From Prochlorococcus sp. AG-388-D03 (GTDB taxonomy: Bacteria > Cyanobacteriota > Cyanobacteriia > PCC-6307 > Cyanobiaceae): a stretch of 64,000 nucleotides of DNA. Numbering within the stretch: the first letter of the stretch is position 1; each line of letters opens with the position of its first letter. The stretch covers positions 1 through 64,000 of the forward strand of contig QCGN01000001.1 of assembly GCA_003279875.1 (NCBI GenBank), read 5' to 3'. Position numbers and translations under genes: made by a program. Shown here piece by piece: positions 42,371 through 52,204 of this stretch. Below the pieces are notes generated by a model that saw only the letters and a program-made list of their open reading frames with translations, searched no databases and was not told where the DNA came from.

Positions 42371-43096
42371 CTAGTGATGTTCCTCTACTGCTTCTCCAAT
42401 GTAGTAAGCAGCGAGTGTAGCGAAGATTAACGCTTGGATTGCACTTGTGAACAACCCTAGAAACATTACAGGAATGGGTAAAACCAAAGGAACTAAAAAA
42501 ACCAAAACACCAACAACAAGTTCATCAGCAAGAATATTTCCAAAAAGCCTGAAAGATAAAGATAAAGGTTTAGTAAAGTCTTCTAGAATTTTAAAAGGCA
42601 GCATTATCGGTGTTGGATGAACATAATATTCAAAATATCTCCAACCCTTATTACTAAGGCCAGCATAGAAATAAGATAAAGAAACTAACAATGCCAATGC
42701 AATAGTTGTATTAATATCAGCTGTTGGGGCTCCTAATTCTCCACTTGGTAATTTTATTAATCTCCAAGGTATAAGTGCTCCTCCCCAATTACTTACAAAC
42801 ACAAATAAGAAAAGAGTGCCTATAAAAGGCATCCAATCTCTATATACTTTTTCGCCAATTTGAGTTCTTGCAAGATCTCTGATGTAGTCCCATAAAAATT
42901 CAAGTAAATTCTGCAATCCCTTCGGATCATTTTCCATTTTTTTAGTCCCTAAAGAGATGAAAACTAATAAAGCACCTAATAGGATCCAAGAAGTTAAAAA
43001 AACTTGTCCGTGAAGTCTTATATTTCCAATTTGCCAATAAAGATGTTGACCCACTTCTAATGCTGCAAAATTTGTTGGCAAGTAGTTTAAGAACAT
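42371..43096 (-). CDS. atpB: ATP synthase subunit a
   Basis: Membrane topology; [17 protein letters not shown]. Confidence 0.96.
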   Translation of the reverse strand: MFLNYLPTNFAALEVGQHLYWQIGNIRLHGQVFLTSWILLGALLVFISLGTKKMENDPKGLQNLLEFLWDYIRDLARTQIGEKVYRDWMPFIGTLFLFVFVSNWGGALIPWRLIKLPSGELGAPTADINTTIALALLVSLSYFYAGLSNKGWRYFEYYVHPTPIMLPFKILEDFTKPLSLSFRLFGNILADELVVGVLVFLVPLVLPIPVMFLGLFTSAIQALIFATLAAYYIGEAVEEHH

Positions 43097-43140
43097 TTTG
43101 ATTTAAATAAAAATTAATAAATTTTGTAGACAAAATTTAT

Positions 43141-43620
43141 TTAAGAACGTGAGAAATAAAAAATAAGAGAAGGCTTGTAGATAAAAAAACCTATCATTGC
43201 AGGTAAAATATCTAAGGATCCTAGCTTGCTAGCAAAAATAAAGAGACAAACTGGAACGAATAGTTGTAATTTAGAACCCCCATTAGATTCTTTCCCTATT
43301 TTTCTTATGCTTTTAGCAAGCAAACGCAAGTAAAAAATACCAGCAATGGCACCTATAAAAACACTAAAACCAAAGGTATACCCAATTATAATTCCTGTTA
43401 TAGATGCAACTAAAATGGCAATAATAAAAGTAATACCAAAAATTGTCATTTGCATCCTGGAGTATTCATCATTTTTTAAAAATAATTTTTGAAATTGACT
43501 TGCAAAAACTAATTTAATTTTATTAATGAAAGAATTATCGTGGGAAGAGGATTCGTGAACATTCTTACTAGGAAGATGTTCAACAATTTTTTTTCTATTT
43601 GAGTCCACTGATGTGAACAT
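43141..43620 (-). CDS. ATP synthase subunit I-like protein
   Basis: Four-TM protein at the head of the atp operon. Confidence 0.75.
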   Translation of the reverse strand: MFTSVDSNRKKIVEHLPSKNVHESSSHDNSFINKIKLVFASQFQKLFLKNDEYSRMQMTIFGITFIIAILVASITGIIIGYTFGFSVFIGAIAGIFYLRLLAKSIRKIGKESNGGSKLQLFVPVCLFIFASKLGSLDILPAMIGFFIYKPSLIFYFSRS

Positions 43621-43889
43621 AATTTAGAAACCCCCTCGTATACGGATTTAAGTAAGTATTTAAACCCACGGAATCTATCATGGGAAGGGGCCTTTTAGCT
43701 AGGTATTTTTTGTTTAAAGTCCTAATTCTTAAGATTTGTGATATTTGATTTACATGTTTTTGAAAAACTAAAAATAAATTGAGTTTTTATTAACCAAAAT
43801 CTAAAAACTAAAATTAACTCAAAAATGCTGCATAAAGACTTGGCAAAGTGGTCATTTAACGTCTCAATAGTATATCTACAAACTTTAAA

Positions 43890-45122
43890 TTGGAGATAAG
43901 TAAAACAGCTACAAAAACATATAAGAGTGATTTTACAAGAAATAGAACTTTTGATTCCATAAGCAACCCCAACTATTTAAGGGACAATTTCTTACCTCTA
44001 CCTTGGAAAATCTGGCCTTATGAAGGGAAACTTCTGTTAATTTTAATAGGTATTTGGTCTGTTGTAGGTTTATTTATTCTCGGTTCTGCAAGTTGGTGGG
44101 TAGCTAGCAAGGAAATGGGGGATTGGGCTTATTATTTAAAAAGACAAATTGTTTGGTGTATTCCTGGATTAACTTTTTTTTATTTTATTTTAAATACAAA
44201 TATTAGAGATCTCTTAAAAATTTCAAAAATTATTTTTTACATCTTAATATTCTTAATAACTTTAACAATATTCTTTGGCAGTACAGTTAACGGTTCTTCA
44301 AGATGGTTAATTCTGGGGCCTCTACAAATGCAACCTTCTGAATTAATTAAACCTTTTTCAATTTTGGAAGCAGCCAACTTATTTGCACATTGGAATTTAG
44401 TTAAAAATAATAAAAAAATTATTTCATTAAGCTCTTTTGGGTTTTTAATTTTATTAATAATGAAACAGCCCAATTTAAGTACCGCAGGATTAACAGGAAT
44501 TCTTTTTTGGATGATGGGTTTATGCGGGGGAGTTAGATTCAGTTCACTTTTATCAGTAGCTTCATTAGGATTTTTAAGCGGTTGTATTAGTATTTTGAGT
44601 AATGAATATCAAAAGCTAAGAGTCATATCATTCATAGATCCTTGGAAAGATTCAGAGGGCAATGGATATCAATTAATTCAAAGTTTGCTTGCGATAGGTT
44701 CAGGAGGATTATTTGGACAAGGATTTGGTCTATCTACACAAAAATTACAATATTTACCAATTCAAAGCACAGATTTCATTTTTGCTATTTTTGCAGAAGA
44801 ATTTGGTTTATTAGGATCAACATTATTGTTAGGCTTTTTAGTTCTTTTTTCTTATGTAAGCTTACGTATCGCTATAAAATGTAGGAATAACTATACAAAG
44901 TTAGTTGCAATTGGATGTGTAACCTTACTTATAGGTCAATCTATAATGCATATAGCAGTAGCTACAGGAACAATGCCTACCACTGGATTGCCATTACCTT
45001 TTGTAAGTTATGGAGGAAATTCCTTATTGTCTTCATTTTTTGTAACTGGAATGTTGTTAAGGTGTTCACTTGAATCAACTGGCTATATAGGCATGATTAG
45101 TGCACGAAAGTCTTTTCATTAG
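43890..45122 (+). CDS. ftsW: FtsW/RodA/SpoVE-family cell division protein
   Basis: GSSRWLILGPLQMQPSELIK; VSYGGNSLL. Confidence 0.9.
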   Translation: MEISKTATKTYKSDFTRNRTFDSISNPNYLRDNFLPLPWKIWPYEGKLLLILIGIWSVVGLFILGSASWWVASKEMGDWAYYLKRQIVWCIPGLTFFYFILNTNIRDLLKISKIIFYILIFLITLTIFFGSTVNGSSRWLILGPLQMQPSELIKPFSILEAANLFAHWNLVKNNKKIISLSSFGFLILLIMKQPNLSTAGLTGILFWMMGLCGGVRFSSLLSVASLGFLSGCISILSNEYQKLRVISFIDPWKDSEGNGYQLIQSLLAIGSGGLFGQGFGLSTQKLQYLPIQSTDFIFAIFAEEFGLLGSTLLLGFLVLFSYVSLRIAIKCRNNYTKLVAIGCVTLLIGQSIMHIAVATGTMPTTGLPLPFVSYGGNSLLSSFFVTGMLLRCSLESTGYIGMISARKSFH

Positions 45123-45205
45123 CTAGAATTTAGAGGATTTTAGTTCTTGTTATCGCCTCAATTAATTTATTTATTTCAGAATTAGCTCAAAAGGGTAATT
45201 TCCTA

Positions 45206-45862
45206 ATGGAGCAAGGACTTAATCATCCAGGTCCACTTACCATATTTTTAATTTTTACCGCAGGCCTTTTAACCAGTCTTGGGCCATGTTCTTTATCCTT
45301 AATGCCAATAACAATTGCTTATGTTGGTGGAACTAAGAATAATAAATTTAAACTTATTAGTTTTGCTGGAGGGGTTATTTTTTCCCTAATTACATTGGGT
45401 GCATTAAGTGGATTCTTAGGAAGAATATATGGACAATTACCCTCTTACTACTCATCTTTAGTAGCTTTCATAGCAATAATTATGGGTTTAAATTTATTAG
45501 GCATTTTAAAATTCCAATTACCTAATGGGCCAGATCTCCGATTTATGGAAGATAAGGTGCCATCTATAATTACCCCTTTTGTAATAGGTGGAGCTTTTGG
45601 TCTTGCCTCTTCACCTTGTATTACTCCAGTATTAGCAACACTCTTAGCATGGGTATCCCAAGCAAAAAACCCTACAATTTCAATAATTTTTTTGTTCTTC
45701 TTTGGCCTTGGTCAAGTCACCCCATTAGTTATTGCAGGAGCGACTACTGAAAATTTAAAGCAGTTTCTTGAACTCAGAAAATATAGTCAAATAATTCCTA
45801 CTTTAAGTGGATTTTTTTTAGTTTCTATTGGGACTCTTAATTTAATTTCAAATTGGATCTAA
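45206..45862 (+). CDS. ccdA: Cytochrome c biogenesis protein CcdA
   Basis: GLLTSLGPCSLSLMP; SSPCITPVLA. Confidence 0.88.
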   Translation: MEQGLNHPGPLTIFLIFTAGLLTSLGPCSLSLMPITIAYVGGTKNNKFKLISFAGGVIFSLITLGALSGFLGRIYGQLPSYYSSLVAFIAIIMGLNLLGILKFQLPNGPDLRFMEDKVPSIITPFVIGGAFGLASSPCITPVLATLLAWVSQAKNPTISIIFLFFFGLGQVTPLVIAGATTENLKQFLELRKYSQIIPTLSGFFLVSIGTLNLISNWI

Positions 45863-47149
45863 ATGGACATTTTCAAGAAATTTATTCTAAAGATATCAAG
45901 TTTAAGATTTGCAATATTATTAATAATTTTCATTGCCATTTCAAGTGGAGTTGGAACGTTTATACCTCAAGGAAATGATCAACAAGAATATATTGATTTC
46001 TACAACGAAACGCCAATTTTGGGATTTATTAATGGATTCCAAGTTATAAAACTCCAATTAGATCATATTTATACAAGTAATTGGTTTTTATTTTCATTAA
46101 TACTTCTTTGCATTTCTCTTGCAGCTTGCAGCTTTAGGAGGCAAATTCCGTCTTTAAAAGCATCCTTAAAATGGACTGACTACAAAGACGAAAAAAAATT
46201 CTACAAACTTGAGTTAATAAATCATTACGAAATAATCAAAGATGTAGATCACATTTTAAAAGCTGATACTCTGCTTAGAAAAAAAGGTTGGAGCATTACC
46301 AAATTTGAAAATCGCTTGTCTGCAAGAAAAGGCTTAGTAGGAAAACTTGGACCTATAATTGTCCATATCGGGCTAATTATTTTACTGATTGGATCTGCAT
46401 ACGGAAATTTCAGTAGCCAATCTAAAGAACAATATTTGAGATTAGAAGAAAGTTTAGATTTAATAAATGAGAATACACATGCAAAAGTAAAAATAAAATT
46501 AAAAAACTTTTTTATTGAACGTGAAAGTGATGGGAAACCAAAGCAATTTATTTCAAATTTAGAATTTTTTTCGGAAGAACAAAATTTAAATGAAATAAAA
46601 ACAACTCAAGTTAATCAACCTATAAGATTTAAAGGTTTAACGATTTATCAAGCGGACTGGTCTGTTTCAAATATTGTTATAGAAATTGATAGTGTTCTTT
46701 ACCAACTCCAACTCAAGCCTATTCCTGAAATAGGAGATCAAATATGGGGTCTTTTAATAGAATTAGGTAGCGAAAATAAAAAAAATTATCTTTTAACTAT
46801 CGATAATGAGAATGGTCCTCTTAAAGTCACAAATATTGAAGATTTTTCTGAAAATTTTATTTATTTAAATAACAATCCATTAGAAATTAATTCTTCAAAA
46901 ATTTCCTTAAAAAAAATAATTCCTAGTAGTGGTTTAATTATCAAAAATGATCCTTCAATTCCATTTATATATTTATCTTTTACTTTAATAATTTTAGGTA
47001 CAATTTTTAGTCTTATTCCCACAAACCAAATATGGATTTTATTTAATGAGAATTCAAATAAATTATTTATTGGAGGTTTAAGTAATAGAAATCTTTTAGG
47101 TTTTAAGAAGGAATTTTTAAAATTATCAAATGAGATCAAGAATAATTAG
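45863..47149 (+). CDS. ccs1: Cytochrome c biogenesis protein Ccs1/CcsB
   Basis: ResB-like family pattern downstream of ccdA. Confidence 0.88.
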   Translation: MDIFKKFILKISSLRFAILLIIFIAISSGVGTFIPQGNDQQEYIDFYNETPILGFINGFQVIKLQLDHIYTSNWFLFSLILLCISLAACSFRRQIPSLKASLKWTDYKDEKKFYKLELINHYEIIKDVDHILKADTLLRKKGWSITKFENRLSARKGLVGKLGPIIVHIGLIILLIGSAYGNFSSQSKEQYLRLEESLDLINENTHAKVKIKLKNFFIERESDGKPKQFISNLEFFSEEQNLNEIKTTQVNQPIRFKGLTIYQADWSVSNIVIEIDSVLYQLQLKPIPEIGDQIWGLLIELGSENKKNYLLTIDNENGPLKVTNIEDFSENFIYLNNNPLEINSSKISLKKIIPSSGLIIKNDPSIPFIYLSFTLIILGTIFSLIPTNQIWILFNENSNKLFIGGLSNRNLLGFKKEFLKLSNEIKNN

Positions 47150-47565
47150 TTTATTCTCTTTCCACTGTAAATATCTAATTTCATAGAAACGTTGCCTCTA
47201 GGATTAAATTCAGCATTTAAATGAATCCAGTGAGGCGATGCTGCATTTAAAAGATCATCCATAATTCTGTTTACTACTTCTTCATGTGATATTTTTATAT
47301 CTCTAAATTTATTAATATAAAGTTTTAAGGATTTCAACTCATATACTTTCATCTTAGGTTGATAAAAAATATTTAATTTTGCAAAATCTGGATAACCAGA
47401 AAATGGACATTTACAAGTAAATTCAGGTAACTCAATTGAAATTTCATAAATTCTTTTTTTATTTGGATTTTCAAAACAAATTATATTTGATTCTTCTATT
47501 AGTCTTTCTCCATATAAAGGCTTATTAGTTGAATCGTGTAAATTAGCTGTGCTCATTTTTTTCAA
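47146..47565 (-). CDS. queF: NADPH-dependent 7-cyano-7-deazaguanine reductase
   Basis: [31 protein letters not shown]. Confidence 0.92.
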   Translation of the reverse strand: MKKMSTANLHDSTNKPLYGERLIEESNIICFENPNKKRIYEISIELPEFTCKCPFSGYPDFAKLNIFYQPKMKVYELKSLKLYINKFRDIKISHEEVVNRIMDDLLNAASPHWIHLNAEFNPRGNVSMKLDIYSGKRIN

Positions 47566-47693
47566 AATTACCTTTACTAAAACTATATAAAAAACTCAAT
47601 AAAAAACTATATAAAAAGCTAATCATCCTAAAAAATTAAAAACTTACTTAAGTATTACAAATCAATAAGTCAAAGTATATAAAATTTAATTTT

Positions 47694-47707
47694 GTATCAA
47701 TAGTAAC
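47694..47707 (+). promoter_or_regulatory. NtcA-like site GTATCAATAGTAAC
   Basis: GTA-N8-AAC (one mismatch to GTAN8TAC) followed by TTATAT at 47731-47736. Confidence 0.45.
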
Positions 47708-47757
47708 AATCCTTTGGTCATCAAAAGGGGTTATATGGATAAAGTTTCAAAAGACTT

Positions 47758-48003
47758 ATGGACATCTGTTTGGTAAATATAGACAAAAATTTAAATAAAT
47801 CTCTACAACCAACTAGTGCTATTGGAATGTTATGGCTCCAGACACATTTTGAAGATGATCAATGGGAGGCGTTATCAAATAATCAAGTAATAGTATCAAA
47901 TGAAAATTCTAAGTTACTAGTTAAAGATGCAATTAGCGCGGGTCTAAAGATTAAATCATTTTCTGGTGTTTCAATGCTAGATGTTTTTCAGAAAAAGAAT
48001 TAA
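47758..48003 (+). CDS. Hypothetical protein upstream of glnB
   Basis: ORF. Confidence 0.65.
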   Translation: MDICLVNIDKNLNKSLQPTSAIGMLWLQTHFEDDQWEALSNNQVIVSNENSKLLVKDAISAGLKIKSFSGVSMLDVFQKKN

Positions 48004-48009
48004 AATTAA

Positions 48010-48366
<357 letters not shown>

Positions 48367-49179
48367 TTAAAGAGTTTCTTTTACTAACTTTTCTATAAAA
48401 TTACTATCAATTATTGGATTAGCTGTCCCAAGCTTAGACATCCAGGCTAAATATTCATGATTCCCTGCGGGCCCAACTAATGGAGAAGCTACTAGACCTT
48501 GGATATTCCATTGCAGTTGTTCTCCTGCATTAATAACTGACTCTATAGCCTCAATATGATATTCAGCTTTTCTTACAACACCCCCTTTACTTACTCGATC
48601 TTTTCCTACCTCAAATTGAGGTTTAATAAGAAATATTCCCTCTATAAAATCTCCCGATAATAAATTATTAATAGAGTGGAAAACTAACTTTAGTGAAATA
48701 AAAGACAAATCCGCTACAACAAAATTTGGCAATAAACTTTCTTCAGAATAAATATCCAAAGGCTTTAAATTTCTAATATTTGATCTTTCAAAGAGTTTCA
48801 CTTTGGGATCTTTCCTTATTTTCCATGCCGTTTGTCCATAACCTACATCTATCCCATAAACCATTTTCGCTCCTTGTTGCAACAAGCAATCGGTAAATCC
48901 TCCAGTAGAAATTCCGACATCTATACAAACTCTATCCTTCACATTAATCTTTAGTTTTTTGAAAGCCTCCAGTAATTTTTCTCCTCCTCTCGATACAAAT
49001 TGAGGTTCAGATTCAATAATAAATTCAGTTCCTATTAAAACTTGTTGACCAGGCTTATCAAAGATCTTACCATTGATATCTTTAACCTTTCCTGCAAGAA
49101 TTAGACCCTGAGCTTTCTGACGAGTCTCACATAAACCTTCGTACAGAAGATAAAGATCTAACCTGCTTTTTTTAATCAT
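48367..49179 (-). CDS. tlyA: TlyA-family rRNA methyltransferase/hemolysin-like
   Basis: S4-like N-terminus; DVGISTGGFTDCLLQQGA. Confidence 0.88.
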   Translation of the reverse strand: MIKKSRLDLYLLYEGLCETRQKAQGLILAGKVKDINGKIFDKPGQQVLIGTEFIIESEPQFVSRGGEKLLEAFKKLKINVKDRVCIDVGISTGGFTDCLLQQGAKMVYGIDVGYGQTAWKIRKDPKVKLFERSNIRNLKPLDIYSEESLLPNFVVADLSFISLKLVFHSINNLLSGDFIEGIFLIKPQFEVGKDRVSKGGVVRKAEYHIEAIESVINAGEQLQWNIQGLVASPLVGPAGNHEYLAWMSKLGTANPIIDSNFIEKLVKETL

Positions 49180-49470
49180 TTATTCTAAAAAGGTAATTGA
49201 ATAAATAATTACTGTATATTTTCAGATTATATTTTTTAAACATAATGCCAATTTTAAATTTTATTAAACCAAAATGCCTACTATTTATAAAGATAATCCA
49301 ATAGCAGGTTTTAGACACATTTCAAAATGAATTGATATTTACAAATACAAAAGCTTTTAAATATGACAACAATACTTTTACAAATATGTTCAATGGCAAG
49401 TAGATCTTTAACGTATAGAGCAATTATGAGAATTTAGTTATAAAGTTGAAAATGAAGATGTTTAAAAATT

Positions 49471-50766
49471 GTGATTGAGCGTTACACATTACCCGAAATG
49501 GGAAGAATCTGGACTGAAAATGCAAAATTCCAGAGTTGGCTTAAAGTTGAAATTGCAGCATGCGAGGCAAATTGTTCACTTGGAAAAATGCCGGAAGCTG
49601 CGCTAAAAGAGATTCGTTTAAATGCAAAATTTGAAGAGTCAAGAATTAAAGAAATAGAGAAAGAAGTAAAACATGATGTCATAGCATTTTTAACAAATAT
49701 CAATGAACATGTTGGTGATTCCGGAAGATATATTCATGTTGGAATGACTAGCAGTGACGTCCTTGATACTGGCCTATCTTTGCAGCTAAAGGATTCCTGC
49801 GAATTGTTATTAGAGGAAATTGAAAAACTAGAAAATGAAGTCAGATTATTAGCGAGAAAGCACAAAAATACTTTAATGATTGGAAGATCGCATGCAATTC
49901 ACGGAGAGCCTATTTCGTTTGGGTTTAAATTGGCCGGATGGTTAGCAGAAATCTTAAGAGATAAAAAAAGATTATTAATCCTTAAAGAATCTATTGCCAT
50001 TGGACAAATAAGTGGAGCGATGGGGACTTACGCTAATACAAACCCAGAGATAGAAAAAATAACTTGCGATTTACTGGGTTTAAAACCAGACACAGCAAGT
50101 ACTCAGGTGATATCAAGAGATAGGCATGCTGAATATGTTCAAACAATCGCTCTAGTAGGAGCTTCACTTGATAGATTTGCGACAGAGATAAGGAACCTTC
50201 AGAGAACAGATGTTTTAGAAGTTGAAGAAGGATTTTCAAAAGGGCAAAAAGGAAGCTCAGCCATGCCTCACAAAAGAAACCCTATTCGTAGTGAAAGGGT
50301 TAGCGGTTTATCTAGAATTTTGAGAAGTTATATTGTAACAGCTCTTGAGAATGTTCCACTTTGGCACGAGAGAGATATTAGCCATAGTTCTAATGAGCGT
50401 ATCATGTTACCGGATGTATCTATATGTCTACATTTTATGCTTAGAGAAATGAAAGACATAATACATAATTTAAAAGTTTATCCAGAAAATATGCTCAAAA
50501 ATTTAAATATATATGGGGGAGTAATTTTTAGTCAGAAAGTTTTACTTTTACTTGTTGAAAAAGGTTTATCTAGGGAAAAGGCTTATAGCTTGGTGCAAAA
50601 AAATGCTCATCAAGCTTGGAATAATGAGAATGGTAATTTCAAGCAGAATATCGAAGGAGACCAAGAGATAATGGAATTAGTTACTGAGACTGATTTAAAG
50701 GAATGCTTTGACCCCTCAATTCATCTCAACAATTTAAATGTAATATGGGAAAAGTTAAGTATTTAA
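49471..50766 (+). CDS. purB: Adenylosuccinate lyase
   Basis: KGSSAMPHKRNPIRSE. Confidence 0.95.
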   Translation: MIERYTLPEMGRIWTENAKFQSWLKVEIAACEANCSLGKMPEAALKEIRLNAKFEESRIKEIEKEVKHDVIAFLTNINEHVGDSGRYIHVGMTSSDVLDTGLSLQLKDSCELLLEEIEKLENEVRLLARKHKNTLMIGRSHAIHGEPISFGFKLAGWLAEILRDKKRLLILKESIAIGQISGAMGTYANTNPEIEKITCDLLGLKPDTASTQVISRDRHAEYVQTIALVGASLDRFATEIRNLQRTDVLEVEEGFSKGQKGSSAMPHKRNPIRSERVSGLSRILRSYIVTALENVPLWHERDISHSSNERIMLPDVSICLHFMLREMKDIIHNLKVYPENMLKNLNIYGGVIFSQKVLLLLVEKGLSREKAYSLVQKNAHQAWNNENGNFKQNIEGDQEIMELVTETDLKECFDPSIHLNNLNVIWEKLSI

Positions 50767-50807
50767 ATCCCTAAATATTATTTGAAGTTTAACCACAGTT
50801 TTTTTTA

Positions 50808-52193
50808 ATGACCAAGAACTTTAGATTTGAAAAAGATAGTATGGGACAGATTCAAGTTCCAGAAGAGGCTTTGTGGGGAGCCCAAACTCAGAGATCAATC
50901 ATAAATTTTTCTATTGGTGAGGAGTTAATGCCAATTGAATTAATTTATTCACTCACAGTTATAAAAAAAGCAGCTGCAATTGCTAATTTCAAATTAGGTT
51001 TAATAAATAATCTAAAAAAAGATCTCATTATTGAAGCCTGTACAGAAATACTCGATGGGAAACATGATTCTCAATTCCCTTTAAAAATTTGGCAAACAGG
51101 TAGCGGTACGCAAACAAATATGAATATAAATGAAGTCATATCTAATATTGCTGCATTAAAAACGAATTCAGAACTTGGGAGTCATCATCCTATTCATCCA
51201 AATGATGATGTTAATAAATCGCAGTCTACAAATGATACTTTTCCTGCGGCTATTCAGATATCTGTTGTTACTCAAATAATTAAAAAATTAGTTCCATCTA
51301 TAAAGAAACTTACTAAGATTCTTGATAGTAAGAGTAATGAATGGAAAGATCTTATAAAAATAGGTAGAACTCATTTTCAAGATGCAGTACCAATTTCTCT
51401 TGGTCAAGAATTTTCTGCATGGTCAAAACAACTAAAAGACGCTGAAGATGCTCTCATAATCAGTCTTAATGAATTATGTTTCTTACCACTAGGTGGTACT
51501 GCAGTTGGTACAGGTATTAACTGTCCAAAAGATTTTTCAGAGGAATCTATAAAATCAATTTCAGAGCATACTAATCTAATTTTTTTTAAATCGAAGAATC
51601 ATTTCTCTTTAATGGCATCTCATGATCGATTAGCCCAAGTAATGAGTCAATTAAAAATCCTGGCAAGTGCATTATTTAAGATTTCTAATGATATTAAAAT
51701 ATTATCCTCAGGACCTAGGGCAGGTATTTATGAATTAATAATTCCTCAGAATGAACCTGGGAGCTCAATCATGCCTGGGAAAGTCAATCCCACTCAATGT
51801 GAAGCATTATCAATGGTATGCACTCAAGTAATGGGCTTTGAATACGCAGTATCAATAGCAAATGCCAGCGGTAATTTACAAATGAATGAATACAAGCCAC
51901 TAATTGGATTTAATATTCTGACGAGTATAAAATTACTGAATAATGCAATAAGTAACTTCAGACTAAAATTAGTTGAAGGGATACAACCAAACCCAAAAAC
52001 TATAAAAACTAATCTTGAAAATTCACTAATGCTTGTGACAGCATTGGTTCCCAAAATAGGTTACGAAAAAGCAGCAGAAATTGCTAATCTTGCCTTTAAT
52101 GAATCAATTAACTTAAAAGAAGCAACAATTAAATTAGGTTATTTAACTGCTAATGATTTTGATGATGCTACAAATACTAAAAAAATGATTTAA
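50808..52193 (+). CDS. fumC: Class II fumarate hydratase
   Basis: GSSIMPGKVNPTQCEA. Confidence 0.95.
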   Translation: MTKNFRFEKDSMGQIQVPEEALWGAQTQRSIINFSIGEELMPIELIYSLTVIKKAAAIANFKLGLINNLKKDLIIEACTEILDGKHDSQFPLKIWQTGSGTQTNMNINEVISNIAALKTNSELGSHHPIHPNDDVNKSQSTNDTFPAAIQISVVTQIIKKLVPSIKKLTKILDSKSNEWKDLIKIGRTHFQDAVPISLGQEFSAWSKQLKDAEDALIISLNELCFLPLGGTAVGTGINCPKDFSEESIKSISEHTNLIFFKSKNHFSLMASHDRLAQVMSQLKILASALFKISNDIKILSSGPRAGIYELIIPQNEPGSSIMPGKVNPTQCEALSMVCTQVMGFEYAVSIANASGNLQMNEYKPLIGFNILTSIKLLNNAISNFRLKLVEGIQPNPKTIKTNLENSLMLVTALVPKIGYEKAAEIANLAFNESINLKEATIKLGYLTANDFDDATNTKKMI

Positions 52194-52204
52194 GTTAACT
52201 ACTT

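Noticed and set aside
47735-47776. 14-codon upstream ORF (MDKVSKDLWTSVW*) overlapping the 47758 start
   Set aside because: Its ATG overlaps the predicted -10 and lies before the predicted TSS, so it is unlikely to be transcribed from that promoter
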